A DNA stretch of 64,000 bases from Niveibacterium terrae. Its GTDB lineage: Bacteria > Pseudomonadota > Gammaproteobacteria > Burkholderiales > Rhodocyclaceae. Under the pieces are notes generated by a model that was given only the letters and a program-made list of their open reading frames with translations, was not told where the DNA came from and did not search any database. This document shows, in pieces, positions 35,536-43,546 of this stretch (position 1 is the stretch's first letter; every line of letters starts with the position of its first letter). The position numbers and the translations under genes are program-made. The stretch lies in NCBI RefSeq assembly GCF_048213115.1, contig NZ_CP172404.1, positions 434,001-498,000 of the forward strand, given 5' to 3'.

Positions 35536-36440
35536 ACATTCCTGCCCTGCACGGACTCGCCGCCGCGACGGCGTTGCGCCGCCTCATCAAGGCTCCGCTG
35601 TCCAGCCTGCTGTCGGCGATCGTGATCGCGATCGCGCTGGCTCTGCCCGCCCTCGGTTATCTGCTCGCCGATAATGCGGCCCGCCTGGCTCAGAGCGTAT
35701 CCGGTCGCCCCGAGATCAGTGTATTCATGAATGTCGATGCGAGCCGGGCCGAAGCCGATGCAGTCGGCAAAATCCTGCGCGCCGATCCCGGCGTCGCTGC
35801 GCTGCGCTGGGTGCCGCGCGAGGAGGCTTTGAGCCAGATCGTCAGCGGTGCGGGCCTCGGCGACATCGCGTCCACGCTGGGACAGAATCCTCTGCCCGAT
35901 GCTTTCGTGATCAGCCCGCGGGATGAGACGCCCGCCGCGTTTGCCCGGCTGCAGCAGACGGTCAGCGCGCTGACCGGAGTCGCCCATGTCCAGCTCGACA
36001 CCGCCTGGGTTCAGCGCCTCGACGCGCTGCTGCGCCTCGTGCGCAGCGCGGTGCTGGTGCTCGCGGGGCTGCTCGGTGCGGCGCTGGTGATCGTCACGTT
36101 CAACACGATCCGTCTGCAGATCCTGACCCAGAGGCATGAAATCGGCGTCAGTCTGCTGCTCGGCGCGACCCGCTCCTGGGTCAGACGCCCCTTCCTGTAC
36201 TTCGGCGCTCTTCAGGGCACCCTGGGCGGTGTGCTGGCCTGGGCTCTGGTCGTTGCGGTCCAGATCGGTCTGCGCGCTCCGGTCGCTCAGCTGGCCGACG
36301 CGTACGGGATTCCGATCGAGCTGCTGCCCCCCGGTTTTGCCGAAGTGCTGGGTTTGATCGGTTTCGCCGCCTTCCTCGGCTGGAGCGGCGCAGCCTTGTC
36401 GGTGCGTCGCCATCTGCACGATGGCGTGATGGCCGACTGA
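35532..36440 (+). CDS. ftsX: Cell division permease-like protein FtsX
   Basis: Membrane partner of FtsE, 302 aa. Four helices: about residues 22-42, then a periplasmic domain (EISVFMNVDASRAEADAVGKIL and the ALRWVPREEAL block), then about 172-194, 223-245 and 272-292. The QRHEIGVSLLLGATRSWVRRPFL stretch is the conserved coupling segment. The SVFM-PREEAL layout matches FtsX from proteobacteria. It is the last gene of the operon and converges with the phospholipase-D-family gene. Confidence 0.94.
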   Translation: MNIPALHGLAAATALRRLIKAPLSSLLSAIVIAIALALPALGYLLADNAARLAQSVSGRPEISVFMNVDASRAEADAVGKILRADPGVAALRWVPREEALSQIVSGAGLGDIASTLGQNPLPDAFVISPRDETPAAFARLQQTVSALTGVAHVQLDTAWVQRLDALLRLVRSAVLVLAGLLGAALVIVTFNTIRLQILTQRHEIGVSLLLGATRSWVRRPFLYFGALQGTLGGVLAWALVVAVQIGLRAPVAQLADAYGIPIELLPPGFAEVLGLIGFAAFLGWSGAALSVRRHLHDGVMAD

Positions 36441-36447
36441 GGATTTC

Positions 36448-37605
36448 TCAGGATCGCCCGCCCAGCCCGAGCAGGCCCATCGTGAGTCTGACCGTACCGT
36501 AGGCGAGCCAGCTCGCAATGCGGTGCAACCGCCCGGCTCTCTTCCAGTCCGAAGTCTTCAGCTCGCGAGCGCCTTGCGCGATCGCGTGCGTGAGGCTCGC
36601 ATGCAGCTCGGTCGCGAAGCCCTGGTCGCGGACGACGAGGTTCGCTTCGCGCGACAGCAACAGACTGAAGGGGTCGATGTTCGACGAACCGACCGTTGCC
36701 CAGTGCCGGTCGATCACCGCGACCTTGGCGTGCAGAAAGCTGCGGTGATATTCGAAGATGCGCACGCCACCCGACAGCAGATTAGGGTAGAGCGCGTGGG
36801 TTGCGTAGTGCAGCAGCAGGTATTCGACCCGCCCCTGCAGCAGCAGGATGACGCGCACTCCCCGCTGGGCCGCTTCGGTCAAAGCCTGGCGGAAGCGATA
36901 GCCGGGAAAGAAGTAGGCGCAGGCGATCACGACCTCGCTTCGGGCCCGGCCGATTGCCGCGAGGTAGGCATCCTCGATGTCGCGGCGGTGACGCAGATTG
37001 TCGCGGACCAGAAAACCGGCGCGCTGGCTTCCCGCGGCCTCGGTGCACGGCGTGACCGCGCTGTGCCAGGGCGGGCGCCGGCGCAGCGAAGCCCAGCTGA
37101 GCATCCACCAGAGTCGGTGCACGGTTGTGTGGATCTCGCCGAGCACTGGCCCCCGGACTTCGACCGCATAGTCAAAGCGGGGCGGGATCTGGCCCGGAGT
37201 GTCCGCGTCGTCGATGATGTTGATGCCGCCGATGAAGGCGGTCGCGCCATCGATGACCGCGATCTTGCGGTGCAGGCGGCGCAGCCGGTGGCGGCGAAAT
37301 GTCAGTGCACCGATCTCGCGGCGGTAGATCAGCACGTCGACTCCGGCCTCGACGAGCCTGGGCAGCATCTGCTCGACGAACTCGCGGCCTCCGAAGCCAT
37401 CGACCATCAGTCTGACCACGACTCCGCGCGCCGCGGCGCGGGAGAGGGCCGCGGCGACCGCTTCGCCGCTGGGGTCGCGGGCGAAGATATAGGTTTCCAG
37501 ATGGACTTCCGCGCGGGCGGCATCGATCGCACGGATCAGCGCCGGAAAGAACTGCTGCCCGCATTCGAGCAGGGTGACCCGGTTGCCGCTCTTGAGCCTT
37601 CTCAT
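36448..37605 (-). CDS. clsB: Cardiolipin synthase-like phospholipase D protein (ClsB type)
   Basis: Two-HKD phosphatidyltransferase of 385 aa, predicted to make cardiolipin from phosphatidylglycerol, as ClsB does. The first HKD is in RRLHRKIAVIDGATAFIGGINI (H-K-D) and the second in FLHAKVAVIDRHWATVGSSNID. No N-terminal membrane helix is seen, unlike ClsA; a hydrophobic C-terminal stretch (TVRLTMGLLGLGG) is present. ATG at 37605 overlaps the endonuclease/phosphatase stop by 4 nt; another Met lies two codons upstream. In E. coli clsB is also paired with an endonuclease/exonuclease/phosphatase gene (ybhP), matching this pair. Confidence 0.9.
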   Translation of the reverse strand: MRRLKSGNRVTLLECGQQFFPALIRAIDAARAEVHLETYIFARDPSGEAVAAALSRAAARGVVVRLMVDGFGGREFVEQMLPRLVEAGVDVLIYRREIGALTFRRHRLRRLHRKIAVIDGATAFIGGINIIDDADTPGQIPPRFDYAVEVRGPVLGEIHTTVHRLWWMLSWASLRRRPPWHSAVTPCTEAAGSQRAGFLVRDNLRHRRDIEDAYLAAIGRARSEVVIACAYFFPGYRFRQALTEAAQRGVRVILLLQGRVEYLLLHYATHALYPNLLSGGVRIFEYHRSFLHAKVAVIDRHWATVGSSNIDPFSLLLSREANLVVRDQGFATELHASLTHAIAQGARELKTSDWKRAGRLHRIASWLAYGTVRLTMGLLGLGGRS

Positions 37606-38345
37606 GGGCATTCGAGTTCCGCGAGCAGGGGGGCGTGATCCGAGATTCCCGCCCACTCCGCGCCGCCCAGAACCCTGGCGGTCAAGGGGCGCAGGCCGCG
37701 CACATAGATCCGGTCCAGGGTCAGCAGCGGCAGGCGACAGGGGAAGCTGCGCGCCGGCCCTCCGCCCAGCTGTGTGAAGACTTCCTGCAGGCCCATCCGG
37801 TGCACGAGCCACGCGTTGGCCTTGCCGCGCCAGTCGTTGAAGTCTCCGGCGATGATCAGCGGATCGGCGGCGGGGAGCTTCTGCACCAGATCGGCCAGCG
37901 TCGCGAGCTGGCGCCGGCGCTGCGAGTCGGTCAGCGAGACATGGACGCAGATCGCATGCAGGGTGTGGCCGTCGGGAAGCTCCAGCGTGCAGTGCAGCAG
38001 ACCGCGCCGCTCGAAACGAGTCAGCGAGATGTCGAGGTTGTCGGCTTTGAGGATGGGTAGTTTGGAGATCACCGCGTTGCCGTGATGGCCCTGACGGTGC
38101 ACCGCATTGCCTCCGTAGGCGACCTGGGGCCAGACGCCGTGCGCGAGAAATTTGTGCTGGGGCATCGCCGGCCAGTCGGGCTGGTTTTGCGCGTGGCCGC
38201 TGTGCATGCCCTGCACTTCCTGAAGGAACATCAGGTCGGCATTGAGTGTTCGCAGCCGATCGCGCAGGTCGTGGACGACCATGCGGCGGTTGAATTGCGA
38301 AAAGCCTTTATGGATGTTGTACGAACAGATCCGGAGTCGAGTCAT
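37602..38345 (-). CDS. Endonuclease/exonuclease/phosphatase family protein (YbhP-like)
   Basis: Metal-dependent hydrolase of 247 aa in the DNase I/sphingomyelinase superfamily. Seen: YNIHKGFSQFNRR near the start, the Glu in FLQEVQGM, AICVHVSLTD, the DFNDWRG motif (about residues 174-180), and the final HAP catalytic His in ISDHAPLLAELE. The Met of MTRLRICSYN is the start, as upstream sequence does not resemble the family. It is coupled to the cardiolipin synthase-like gene, as in the E. coli ybhP-clsB pair. True substrate is unknown. Confidence 0.88.
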   Translation of the reverse strand: MTRLRICSYNIHKGFSQFNRRMVVHDLRDRLRTLNADLMFLQEVQGMHSGHAQNQPDWPAMPQHKFLAHGVWPQVAYGGNAVHRQGHHGNAVISKLPILKADNLDISLTRFERRGLLHCTLELPDGHTLHAICVHVSLTDSQRRRQLATLADLVQKLPAADPLIIAGDFNDWRGKANAWLVHRMGLQEVFTQLGGGPARSFPCRLPLLTLDRIYVRGLRPLTARVLGGAEWAGISDHAPLLAELECP

Positions 38346-38406
38346 CGCAAGGCCTTTTCGGGAAGGCCTTGCCAGTTTGCCGCAAACCCGGAGGCTCGGC
38401 CAGCAA

Positions 38407-39510
38407 TCAGGACACGGAGAGCATCCGTTCCAGCGACAGCCGGGCGAGTGCGGCCTCGTGTTCCGGAACCGTGATCCGGTTGACGACATTGCCGTCGGCG
38501 AGGTTCTCCAGTGTCCAGGCCAGATGCTGAGGGTCGATGCGCTGCATCGTCGAGCACATGCAGACGGTCGGCGACATGAACTCGACGATCTTGCCCTCGG
38601 CGCGTACTTCCTCGGCGAGGCGGCTCACCAGGTTCAGCTCGGTGCCGACCAGCCAGCGGGATCCGGCCGGCGCGTCCTTGACCGTCTTGATGATCAGCTC
38701 AGTCGAACCGACATGATCGGACTGGCGGCAGACTTCGAACGGGCTCTCCGGGTGGGAGATCACGAAGCCTTCCGGGTGCTTTTCCCGCCAGCGCTGGATA
38801 TGGGCGGGCTGGAACATCTGGTGCACCGCGCAGTGCCCTTTCCAGAGCAGCATCTTTGCTGAGCGGATCTTCTCGGGCGTCAGCCCGCCGTATCTCTGGT
38901 CGGGATCCCAGACCGCCATCTCGTCGAGCGAGACGCCCATCTGGTGCGCGGTCCAGCGCCCCAGGTGCTGATCAGGGAAAAAGAGCACGCCCGGCCGCTG
39001 CGCGAAGCTCCAGTCGAGGATCGTGCGGGCATTCGACGAAGTGCAGACGATGCCGCCGTGCTCACCGCAGAATGCCTTCAGGTCGGCCGCCGAATTGATG
39101 TAGGTGACCGGCGTGAAGCGCGAGTCGGGGGCTTCGCCGAGCACTTCGGCGAGCTCTCGCCAGCAGCGTTCGACCTTGGCGAGCGTGGCCATGTCGGCCA
39201 TCGAACAGCCGGCCGCGAGGTCGGGAAGAATCGAGACCTGTTCGGGACGGGAGAGGATGTCGGCGACCTCCGCCATGAAATGGACGCCACAGAAGACGAT
39301 GAAGTCGGCTTCGGACTGGCTCGCGAGCCGCGAGAGGCGCAGCGAGTCACCGGTCAGGTCGGCGTGGCGGAAGATGTCGGCGCGTTGGTAATGGTGGACC
39401 AGCAGAACGGCTTTCTTGCCCAGGCGCGCGCGTGCAGCGTCTATGCGCTGCTGGGCTTCCTCTTCGCGCAGGGAATCGAAACGGTCGAAACTGATAGGAG
39501 CGGATTGCAT
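38407..39510 (-). CDS. nadA: Quinolinate synthase A
   Basis: Fe-S enzyme that condenses iminoaspartate with dihydroxyacetone phosphate in NAD synthesis. It has 367 aa. Conserved blocks: VLLVHHYQRADI, FCGVHFMAEVADIL, PDLAAGCSMADMA, the cluster cysteines in GGIVCTSSNA and SPTVCMCSTM, and the middle HPESPFEVC. No partner nadB or nadC is in the window. It lies 27 nt downstream of the rhodanese gene, on the same strand, so the two may share a transcript. Confidence 0.96.
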   Translation of the reverse strand: MQSAPISFDRFDSLREEEAQQRIDAARARLGKKAVLLVHHYQRADIFRHADLTGDSLRLSRLASQSEADFIVFCGVHFMAEVADILSRPEQVSILPDLAAGCSMADMATLAKVERCWRELAEVLGEAPDSRFTPVTYINSAADLKAFCGEHGGIVCTSSNARTILDWSFAQRPGVLFFPDQHLGRWTAHQMGVSLDEMAVWDPDQRYGGLTPEKIRSAKMLLWKGHCAVHQMFQPAHIQRWREKHPEGFVISHPESPFEVCRQSDHVGSTELIIKTVKDAPAGSRWLVGTELNLVSRLAEEVRAEGKIVEFMSPTVCMCSTMQRIDPQHLAWTLENLADGNVVNRITVPEHEAALARLSLERMLSVS

Positions 39511-39537
39511 GGGTATATGTCGGGGGAGGGTTAGGGT

Positions 39538-39990
39538 TTACGCCTGCGTCCAGGGCAGGCCGGCGAATCGCCAGCCACCGATGTGACCACGCTGGCCGTG
39601 TGCGTCGCGGTCGCCTTCGAAGCCTTCGAGGATGTTGTAGCACGTTGCGTACCCGGCTTGCTGGGCGAGCAGGGCTGCGTAGTGTGAGCGTGCTCCGCTG
39701 CGGCACAGCAAGAGCAGCAGAGCCTCGGGGTCGACCTGATGGTGAAGCTGGGCCAGGAAGTTTGGATTGCGCACTCCTTCCGGCCAGGTGTTCCACTCGA
39801 TCTCTATGGCTCCGGGAACCCGGCCGACCCATTCGAGCTCGGCGTGGGTACGCAGATCGACGAGGCGGGCACCGGGAGCCAGTTGCCAGACTTCATGGGC
39901 TTCCGTCGGAGTCAGGGCTCCCGAATAGGGGAGGCCGAGTTTTTCGCCGCGTGCGCCGGCGAGGGCAAGCAATTCGCTGAGACGTCCCAT
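39538..39990 (-). CDS. Single-domain rhodanese-like sulfurtransferase
   Basis: Sulfur-transfer protein of 150 aa. The rhodanese fold shows LVDLRTHAELEWVGRVPGAIEIEW and the active loop LLLCRSGARS with the catalytic Cys (near residue 95) intact. The C-terminal part ends GGWRFAGLPW, the common HxxxxGWKxAGLPW-like end of this subgroup. No signal peptide, so cytoplasmic. It precedes nadA; supply of sulfur to the NadA cluster is possible but only a guess. Confidence 0.88.
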   Translation of the reverse strand: MGRLSELLALAGARGEKLGLPYSGALTPTEAHEVWQLAPGARLVDLRTHAELEWVGRVPGAIEIEWNTWPEGVRNPNFLAQLHHQVDPEALLLLLCRSGARSHYAALLAQQAGYATCYNILEGFEGDRDAHGQRGHIGGWRFAGLPWTQA

Positions 39991-40056
39991 CGCATCACCT
40001 CTCGGTTCGGGCGCACGAGTATGCGCGAGGGGGGGGCTGCGGGCAAGTCCGCCTTA

Positions 40057-40073
40057 TGCACCAATAACGTGCA
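40057..40073. promoter_or_regulatory. NtrC-binding palindrome upstream of glnA
   Basis: TGCAC-N7-GTGCA, a perfect 5-bp-arm match to the known NtrC site pattern. It lies about 190 bp before the sigma-54 element, further than the usual 110-140 bp but possible for an enhancer. The 339-nt gap 39991-40329 shows nothing else I can name apart from this site and the promoter. Confidence 0.7.
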
Positions 40074-40245
40074 TTATTTTCGTCTATGCTCTTTTTTTGT
40101 GCGTGCCATTTCCCTCACCGGGGGCTTGGGCTTTCTGGTACCTCCGCCGGTCTGTGGCAGAATGCCGGGCGAGTTACAAGCTTATGCCCGGCTTGCGTGC
40201 GCCGCCGGAGTTTTGCTCCGGGATGGTGCGGGCAATGATCTGCTA

Positions 40246-40261
40246 TGGCACGTTATGTGCT
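40246..40261 (+). promoter_or_regulatory. Sigma-54 promoter of glnA
   Basis: TGGCACGTTATGTGCT matches TGGCAC-N5-TTGCT with a single mismatch (G for T at the -13 position); the invariant GG and GC have correct spacing. Expected start about 40272, some 58 nt before the glnA ATG. Confidence 0.75.
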
Positions 40262-40329
40262 TTTTACCTCGACCGGAACGCGGGCTTTACCGCTGATCGC
40301 CAGTTGGCTTCCCTACGCTAGGAGAAATT

Positions 40330-41739
40330 ATGTCCCCTCAAGACGTCATGAAGTTGGTCAAGGAGAACGAAGTCAAGTTCGTCGACTTCCGTTTCACCGA
40401 CACCAAGGGCAAGGAACAGCACGTTGGCGTGCCCGTTTCGGCCTTCGATGAAGAAAAGTTCGAGCATGGCCACGCTTTTGACGGTTCCTCGATCGCCGGC
40501 TGGAAGGGCATTCAGGCTTCCGACATGGTGCTGATGCCGGATCCGGCCACCGCCTTCATCGACCCCTTCATGGACGAGACGACCCTGGTTCTGTCTTGCG
40601 ACGTCCTCGAACCGGCCGACATGAAGCCCTACGATCGTTGCCCGCGCGGTATCGCGAAGCGCGCCGAAGCCTATCTGAAGGCTTCCGGTGTCGGTGACAC
40701 CGCCTTCTTCGGTCCGGAACCCGAATTCTTCATCTTCGACAGCGTCGAATGGAAGCTCGACATGTCCGGCTCTTCGGTCAAGATCTCTTCCGAAGAAGCG
40801 GCCTGGGCGTCTGGCGAAAAGTTCGAAGGCGGCAACACCGGCCACCGTCCGGGCGTCAAGGGTGGCTACTTCCCGGTTCCTCCGGTTGACAGCCATAACG
40901 ACATCCGCGCTGCGATGGTCCTCGAGCTCGAGAAGATGGGCATCCCGGTCGAAGTGCATCACCACGAAGTGGCGACCGCTGGTCAGAACGAAATCGGCAC
41001 CAAGTTCGCGACGCTGACCAAGCGCGCCGACTGGACGCAGATGCTCAAGTACGTCGTCCATAATGTCGCGCACCAGTACGGCAAGACCGCGACCTTCATG
41101 CCCAAGCCCATCGTCGGTGACAATGGCTCCGGCATGCACGTTCACCAGTCGATCTGGAAGGACGGCAAGAACCTGTTCGCGGGCAACGGCTACGCCGGCC
41201 TGTCCGAAATCGCGCTGTTCTACATCGGCGGCATCATCAAGCACGCCCGCGCGCTGAACGCGATCACGAACCCGCTGACCAACTCCTACAAGCGTCTGGT
41301 TCCGGGCTTCGAAGCTCCGGTCAAGCTGGCTTACTCCGGCCGTAACCGCTCGGCTTCGATCCGTATCCCCTTCGTCAATTCCGACAAGGCGCGCCGCATC
41401 GAAACCCGCTTCCCGGATCCGGGTGCGAACCCCTACCTGTGCTTCGCGGCGCTGATGATGGCCGGCCTCGACGGCATCCAGAACAAGATCCATCCGGGTG
41501 AAGCGGCCGACAAGAACCTCTACGATCTGCCGCCGGAAGAAGACGCGCTGATCCCGACGGTCTGCTCGTCGCTGGATCAGGCTCTTGAGTACCTGGACAA
41601 GGATCGCGAGTTCCTGACCCGCGGTGGTGTGTTCTCGAACGAGTTCATCGATGCCTACATCGGTCTGAAGATGGAAGAAGTGAACCGCTTCCGGATGACG
41701 ACGACTCCGCTCGAGTTTGAAATGTACTATTCGCTGTAA
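40330..41739 (+). CDS. glnA: Glutamine synthetase, type I
   Basis: Assimilates ammonium into glutamine. It has 469 aa, standard GSI length. Seen: the N-terminal beta-grasp with VKFVDFRFTDTKGKEQH, the latch region FDGSSIAGW, the metal-binding EPEFFIFD, NGSGMHVHQS, and NRSASIRIP. The adenylylation site Tyr lies in the KNLYDLPPEE motif (near residue 397), so it should be controlled by GlnE. Preceded by a sigma-54 promoter and NtrC site, so nitrogen-regulated. A strong terminator follows, then DUF4124-glnL-glnG. Codon use is the most biased in the window (mostly C/G-ending but with many GGT, GCT), as expected of a highly expressed gene. Confidence 0.97.
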   Translation: MSPQDVMKLVKENEVKFVDFRFTDTKGKEQHVGVPVSAFDEEKFEHGHAFDGSSIAGWKGIQASDMVLMPDPATAFIDPFMDETTLVLSCDVLEPADMKPYDRCPRGIAKRAEAYLKASGVGDTAFFGPEPEFFIFDSVEWKLDMSGSSVKISSEEAAWASGEKFEGGNTGHRPGVKGGYFPVPPVDSHNDIRAAMVLELEKMGIPVEVHHHEVATAGQNEIGTKFATLTKRADWTQMLKYVVHNVAHQYGKTATFMPKPIVGDNGSGMHVHQSIWKDGKNLFAGNGYAGLSEIALFYIGGIIKHARALNAITNPLTNSYKRLVPGFEAPVKLAYSGRNRSASIRIPFVNSDKARRIETRFPDPGANPYLCFAALMMAGLDGIQNKIHPGEAADKNLYDLPPEEDALIPTVCSSLDQALEYLDKDREFLTRGGVFSNEFIDAYIGLKMEEVNRFRMTTTPLEFEMYYSL

Positions 41740-41762
41740 GCCTTTCCCGGCTTGCTGCGTTG

Positions 41763-41792
41763 AAGGGGACAAGCCTGGCTTGTCCCCTTTTC
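41763..41792 (+). terminator. Rho-independent terminator after glnA
   Basis: Eleven-bp stem AAGGGGACAAG/CTTGTCCCCTT with a 5-nt loop, followed by TTCTTTT. It separates glnA from the glnLG transcript. Confidence 0.85.
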
Positions 41793-41866
41793 TTTTGCAC
41801 TTTCCGGCTTGGCAAGGATACGGCGGACGCCTAAACTCAACCTTCCTTCGCTGATGTGACATTCGC

Positions 41867-42346
41867 ATGAAACCGCTTCTCTGTTTCGCCTGTTTCCTGG
41901 GCCTTTCCTGTGCCTTGCCGGCGAGGGCCGATGTTTACAAATGCGTGGATCCGGTCTCCGGGCGCATTACGTATACGAACTCGAAGTACGGCGAGCGGGG
42001 CTGTACCGTGCTGTCGAGGGAGACGACCCCGGTCACGACGGTTCCGTCCGCGACGCGCAAGGCCTCTCCGGGTGCCGCATCGCCGTCCAGCTTCCCCAAG
42101 GTCGATGCGGGGACTCAGAAGTCGCGTGACGGAGACCGCCGCCAGATCCTCGAGACCGAACTGGCCACCGAGCGTCAGTTGCTTGAGACGTCGAAGAAAG
42201 AGCTCGCCGAGCAAGAAGCCCAGCGCAGCGGCAACGAGAAGAACTACGCGAAAGTGCTCGAACGCGTCCAGCCCTTCAAGGACAAGGTCGAGCTGCACGA
42301 GCGCAATATCGAAGCGATCCGCAAGGAAATCGGCAACCTCAAATGA
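41867..42346 (+). CDS. DUF4124-domain exported protein
   Basis: Periplasmic protein of 159 aa. Signal peptide (LLCFACFLGLSCALPARA, cleavage near residue 21), then the DUF4124 motif DVYKCVDPVSGRITYTNSK with two Cys (second in GERGC). The rest is a coiled coil (RRQILETELATERQLLETSKKELAEQEAQ onward). Function unknown for this family. It lies between glnA and glnL, after the glnA terminator and 82 nt before glnL, so it may be read with neither. Confidence 0.8.
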   Translation: MKPLLCFACFLGLSCALPARADVYKCVDPVSGRITYTNSKYGERGCTVLSRETTPVTTVPSATRKASPGAASPSSFPKVDAGTQKSRDGDRRQILETELATERQLLETSKKELAEQEAQRSGNEKNYAKVLERVQPFKDKVELHERNIEAIRKEIGNLK

Positions 42347-42401
42347 GGCGCGGCCTCAGGCCGCCGCGGGATGCACTGCAGGCCCGCACGGGTGAACTGA
42401 G

Positions 42402-42417
42402 TGGCGCGTTTCTTGCT
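42402..42417 (+). promoter_or_regulatory. Sigma-54 promoter upstream of glnL
   Basis: TGGCGCGTTTCTTGCT matches TGGCAC-N5-TTGCT with one mismatch and correct GG/GC spacing. It ends 11 nt before the glnL ATG, so the predicted start (about 42428) falls at the start codon. A TGCAC half-site lies 30 nt upstream (42372). Confidence 0.6.
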
Positions 42418-42428
42418 AAGGTTTTGGC

Positions 42429-43502
42429 ATGAATCGCACTCCCGTCGCCCCCGTCTTTTCTGATCCCCGGATTGCCGGGCTGGAGTTTCTCGCTTCAGCG
42501 GTGCTTCTCGTCGATGAGCGGCGCATCGTTCGCTACATGAATCCGGCGGCCGAGAATCTCTTTGAGTTTTCGGCGCGCCAGGCCGAAGGTCAGTCGCTCG
42601 TGGCGCTGCTCGGCGATCCTCCGGGCCTGTCTTCGGCGCTCGACAACGCCCTCGTCAACAACTGGAGCTATACGGGGCAGAACCTCGTTCTGAACCGCCC
42701 CGGGCGCGACACGCTGCATGTCGACTGCACGGCGACTCCGGTCTCGCTGGCCGGTGCGAGTCTGCTGATGGAGTTCCGTCCCCTCGACGCGCAGCTCAAG
42801 GTCGCGCGCGAGGAGAGACTGATCGAGCAGCAGCAGGCCAATCGCGAGCTGATTCGCAACCTTGCGCACGAGATCAAGAATCCGCTCGGAGGAATCCGCG
42901 GTTCGGCCCAGCTTCTCGAACGCGAGCTCGCCGATCCCCTGCTCAAGGAGTTCACCCAGGTCATCATCGCCGAAGCCGATCGGCTGCAGGAGTTGATGCA
43001 CCGGCTGCTCAATTCAAAGCGGGCCATGCAGCCGGGCCCGGTCAATATCCACGACGTGCTCGAACGCGTGCAGCGCCTGATCGTCGCCGAGTTTCCCGGA
43101 GTCGCGGTGCGCCGCGACTACGACATCAGCCTGCCCGAGATGACCGGCGATCGCGAACAGCTGATCCAGGTCGTGCTGAACATCGCGCGCAACGCCGCGC
43201 AGGCGATGAAGGGCGAAGGCGACATCGTGCTGCGCTCGCGTGCGGCGCGGCAGGTCACGCTGGCCAAGAGGCGTTTCAAGCTGGCGCTGGAACTTCAGAT
43301 CATCGACAGCGGTCCGGGAATTCCCGAGGCGATCCGCGACCGCATCTTCTATCCGCTGGTGTCCGGCCGCGACAGTGGCAGCGGCCTGGGGCTCTCGATC
43401 GCGCAGAGCTTTGTCGAACAGCACCAGGGGATGATCGACGTCGAGAGCACCCCGGGGCGCACCTGTTTCACGATCGTGTTGCCGATTATCGAATCCGCGT
43501 GA
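42429..43502 (+). CDS. glnL: Nitrogen-regulation sensor kinase NtrB
   Basis: Cytoplasmic kinase/phosphatase of NtrC, 357 aa, controlled by PII proteins. An N-terminal PAS domain runs from about residue 15 to 115. The phospho-acceptor His147 is in RNLAHEIKNPLGGIRGSAQLL, a classic NtrB block. The HATPase domain has NIARNAAQAM, IDSGPGIPEAIRDRIFYPLVSGR and SGLGLSIAQS. The ATG has AAGG as SD, 8 nt upstream. The NtrC gene follows after about 44 nt. Confidence 0.95.
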   Translation: MNRTPVAPVFSDPRIAGLEFLASAVLLVDERRIVRYMNPAAENLFEFSARQAEGQSLVALLGDPPGLSSALDNALVNNWSYTGQNLVLNRPGRDTLHVDCTATPVSLAGASLLMEFRPLDAQLKVAREERLIEQQQANRELIRNLAHEIKNPLGGIRGSAQLLERELADPLLKEFTQVIIAEADRLQELMHRLLNSKRAMQPGPVNIHDVLERVQRLIVAEFPGVAVRRDYDISLPEMTGDREQLIQVVLNIARNAAQAMKGEGDIVLRSRAARQVTLAKRRFKLALELQIIDSGPGIPEAIRDRIFYPLVSGRDSGSGLGLSIAQSFVEQHQGMIDVESTPGRTCFTIVLPIIESA

Positions 43503-43546
43503 GGCGTTCGCGCCCTGCCTTCAACCCTGCTTTGTCCGGAATGAAC

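Noticed and set aside
36523..37638. A 371-codon plus-strand frame opposite the cardiolipin synthase-like gene
   Set aside because: Antisense shadow; two HKD motifs lie on the minus strand.
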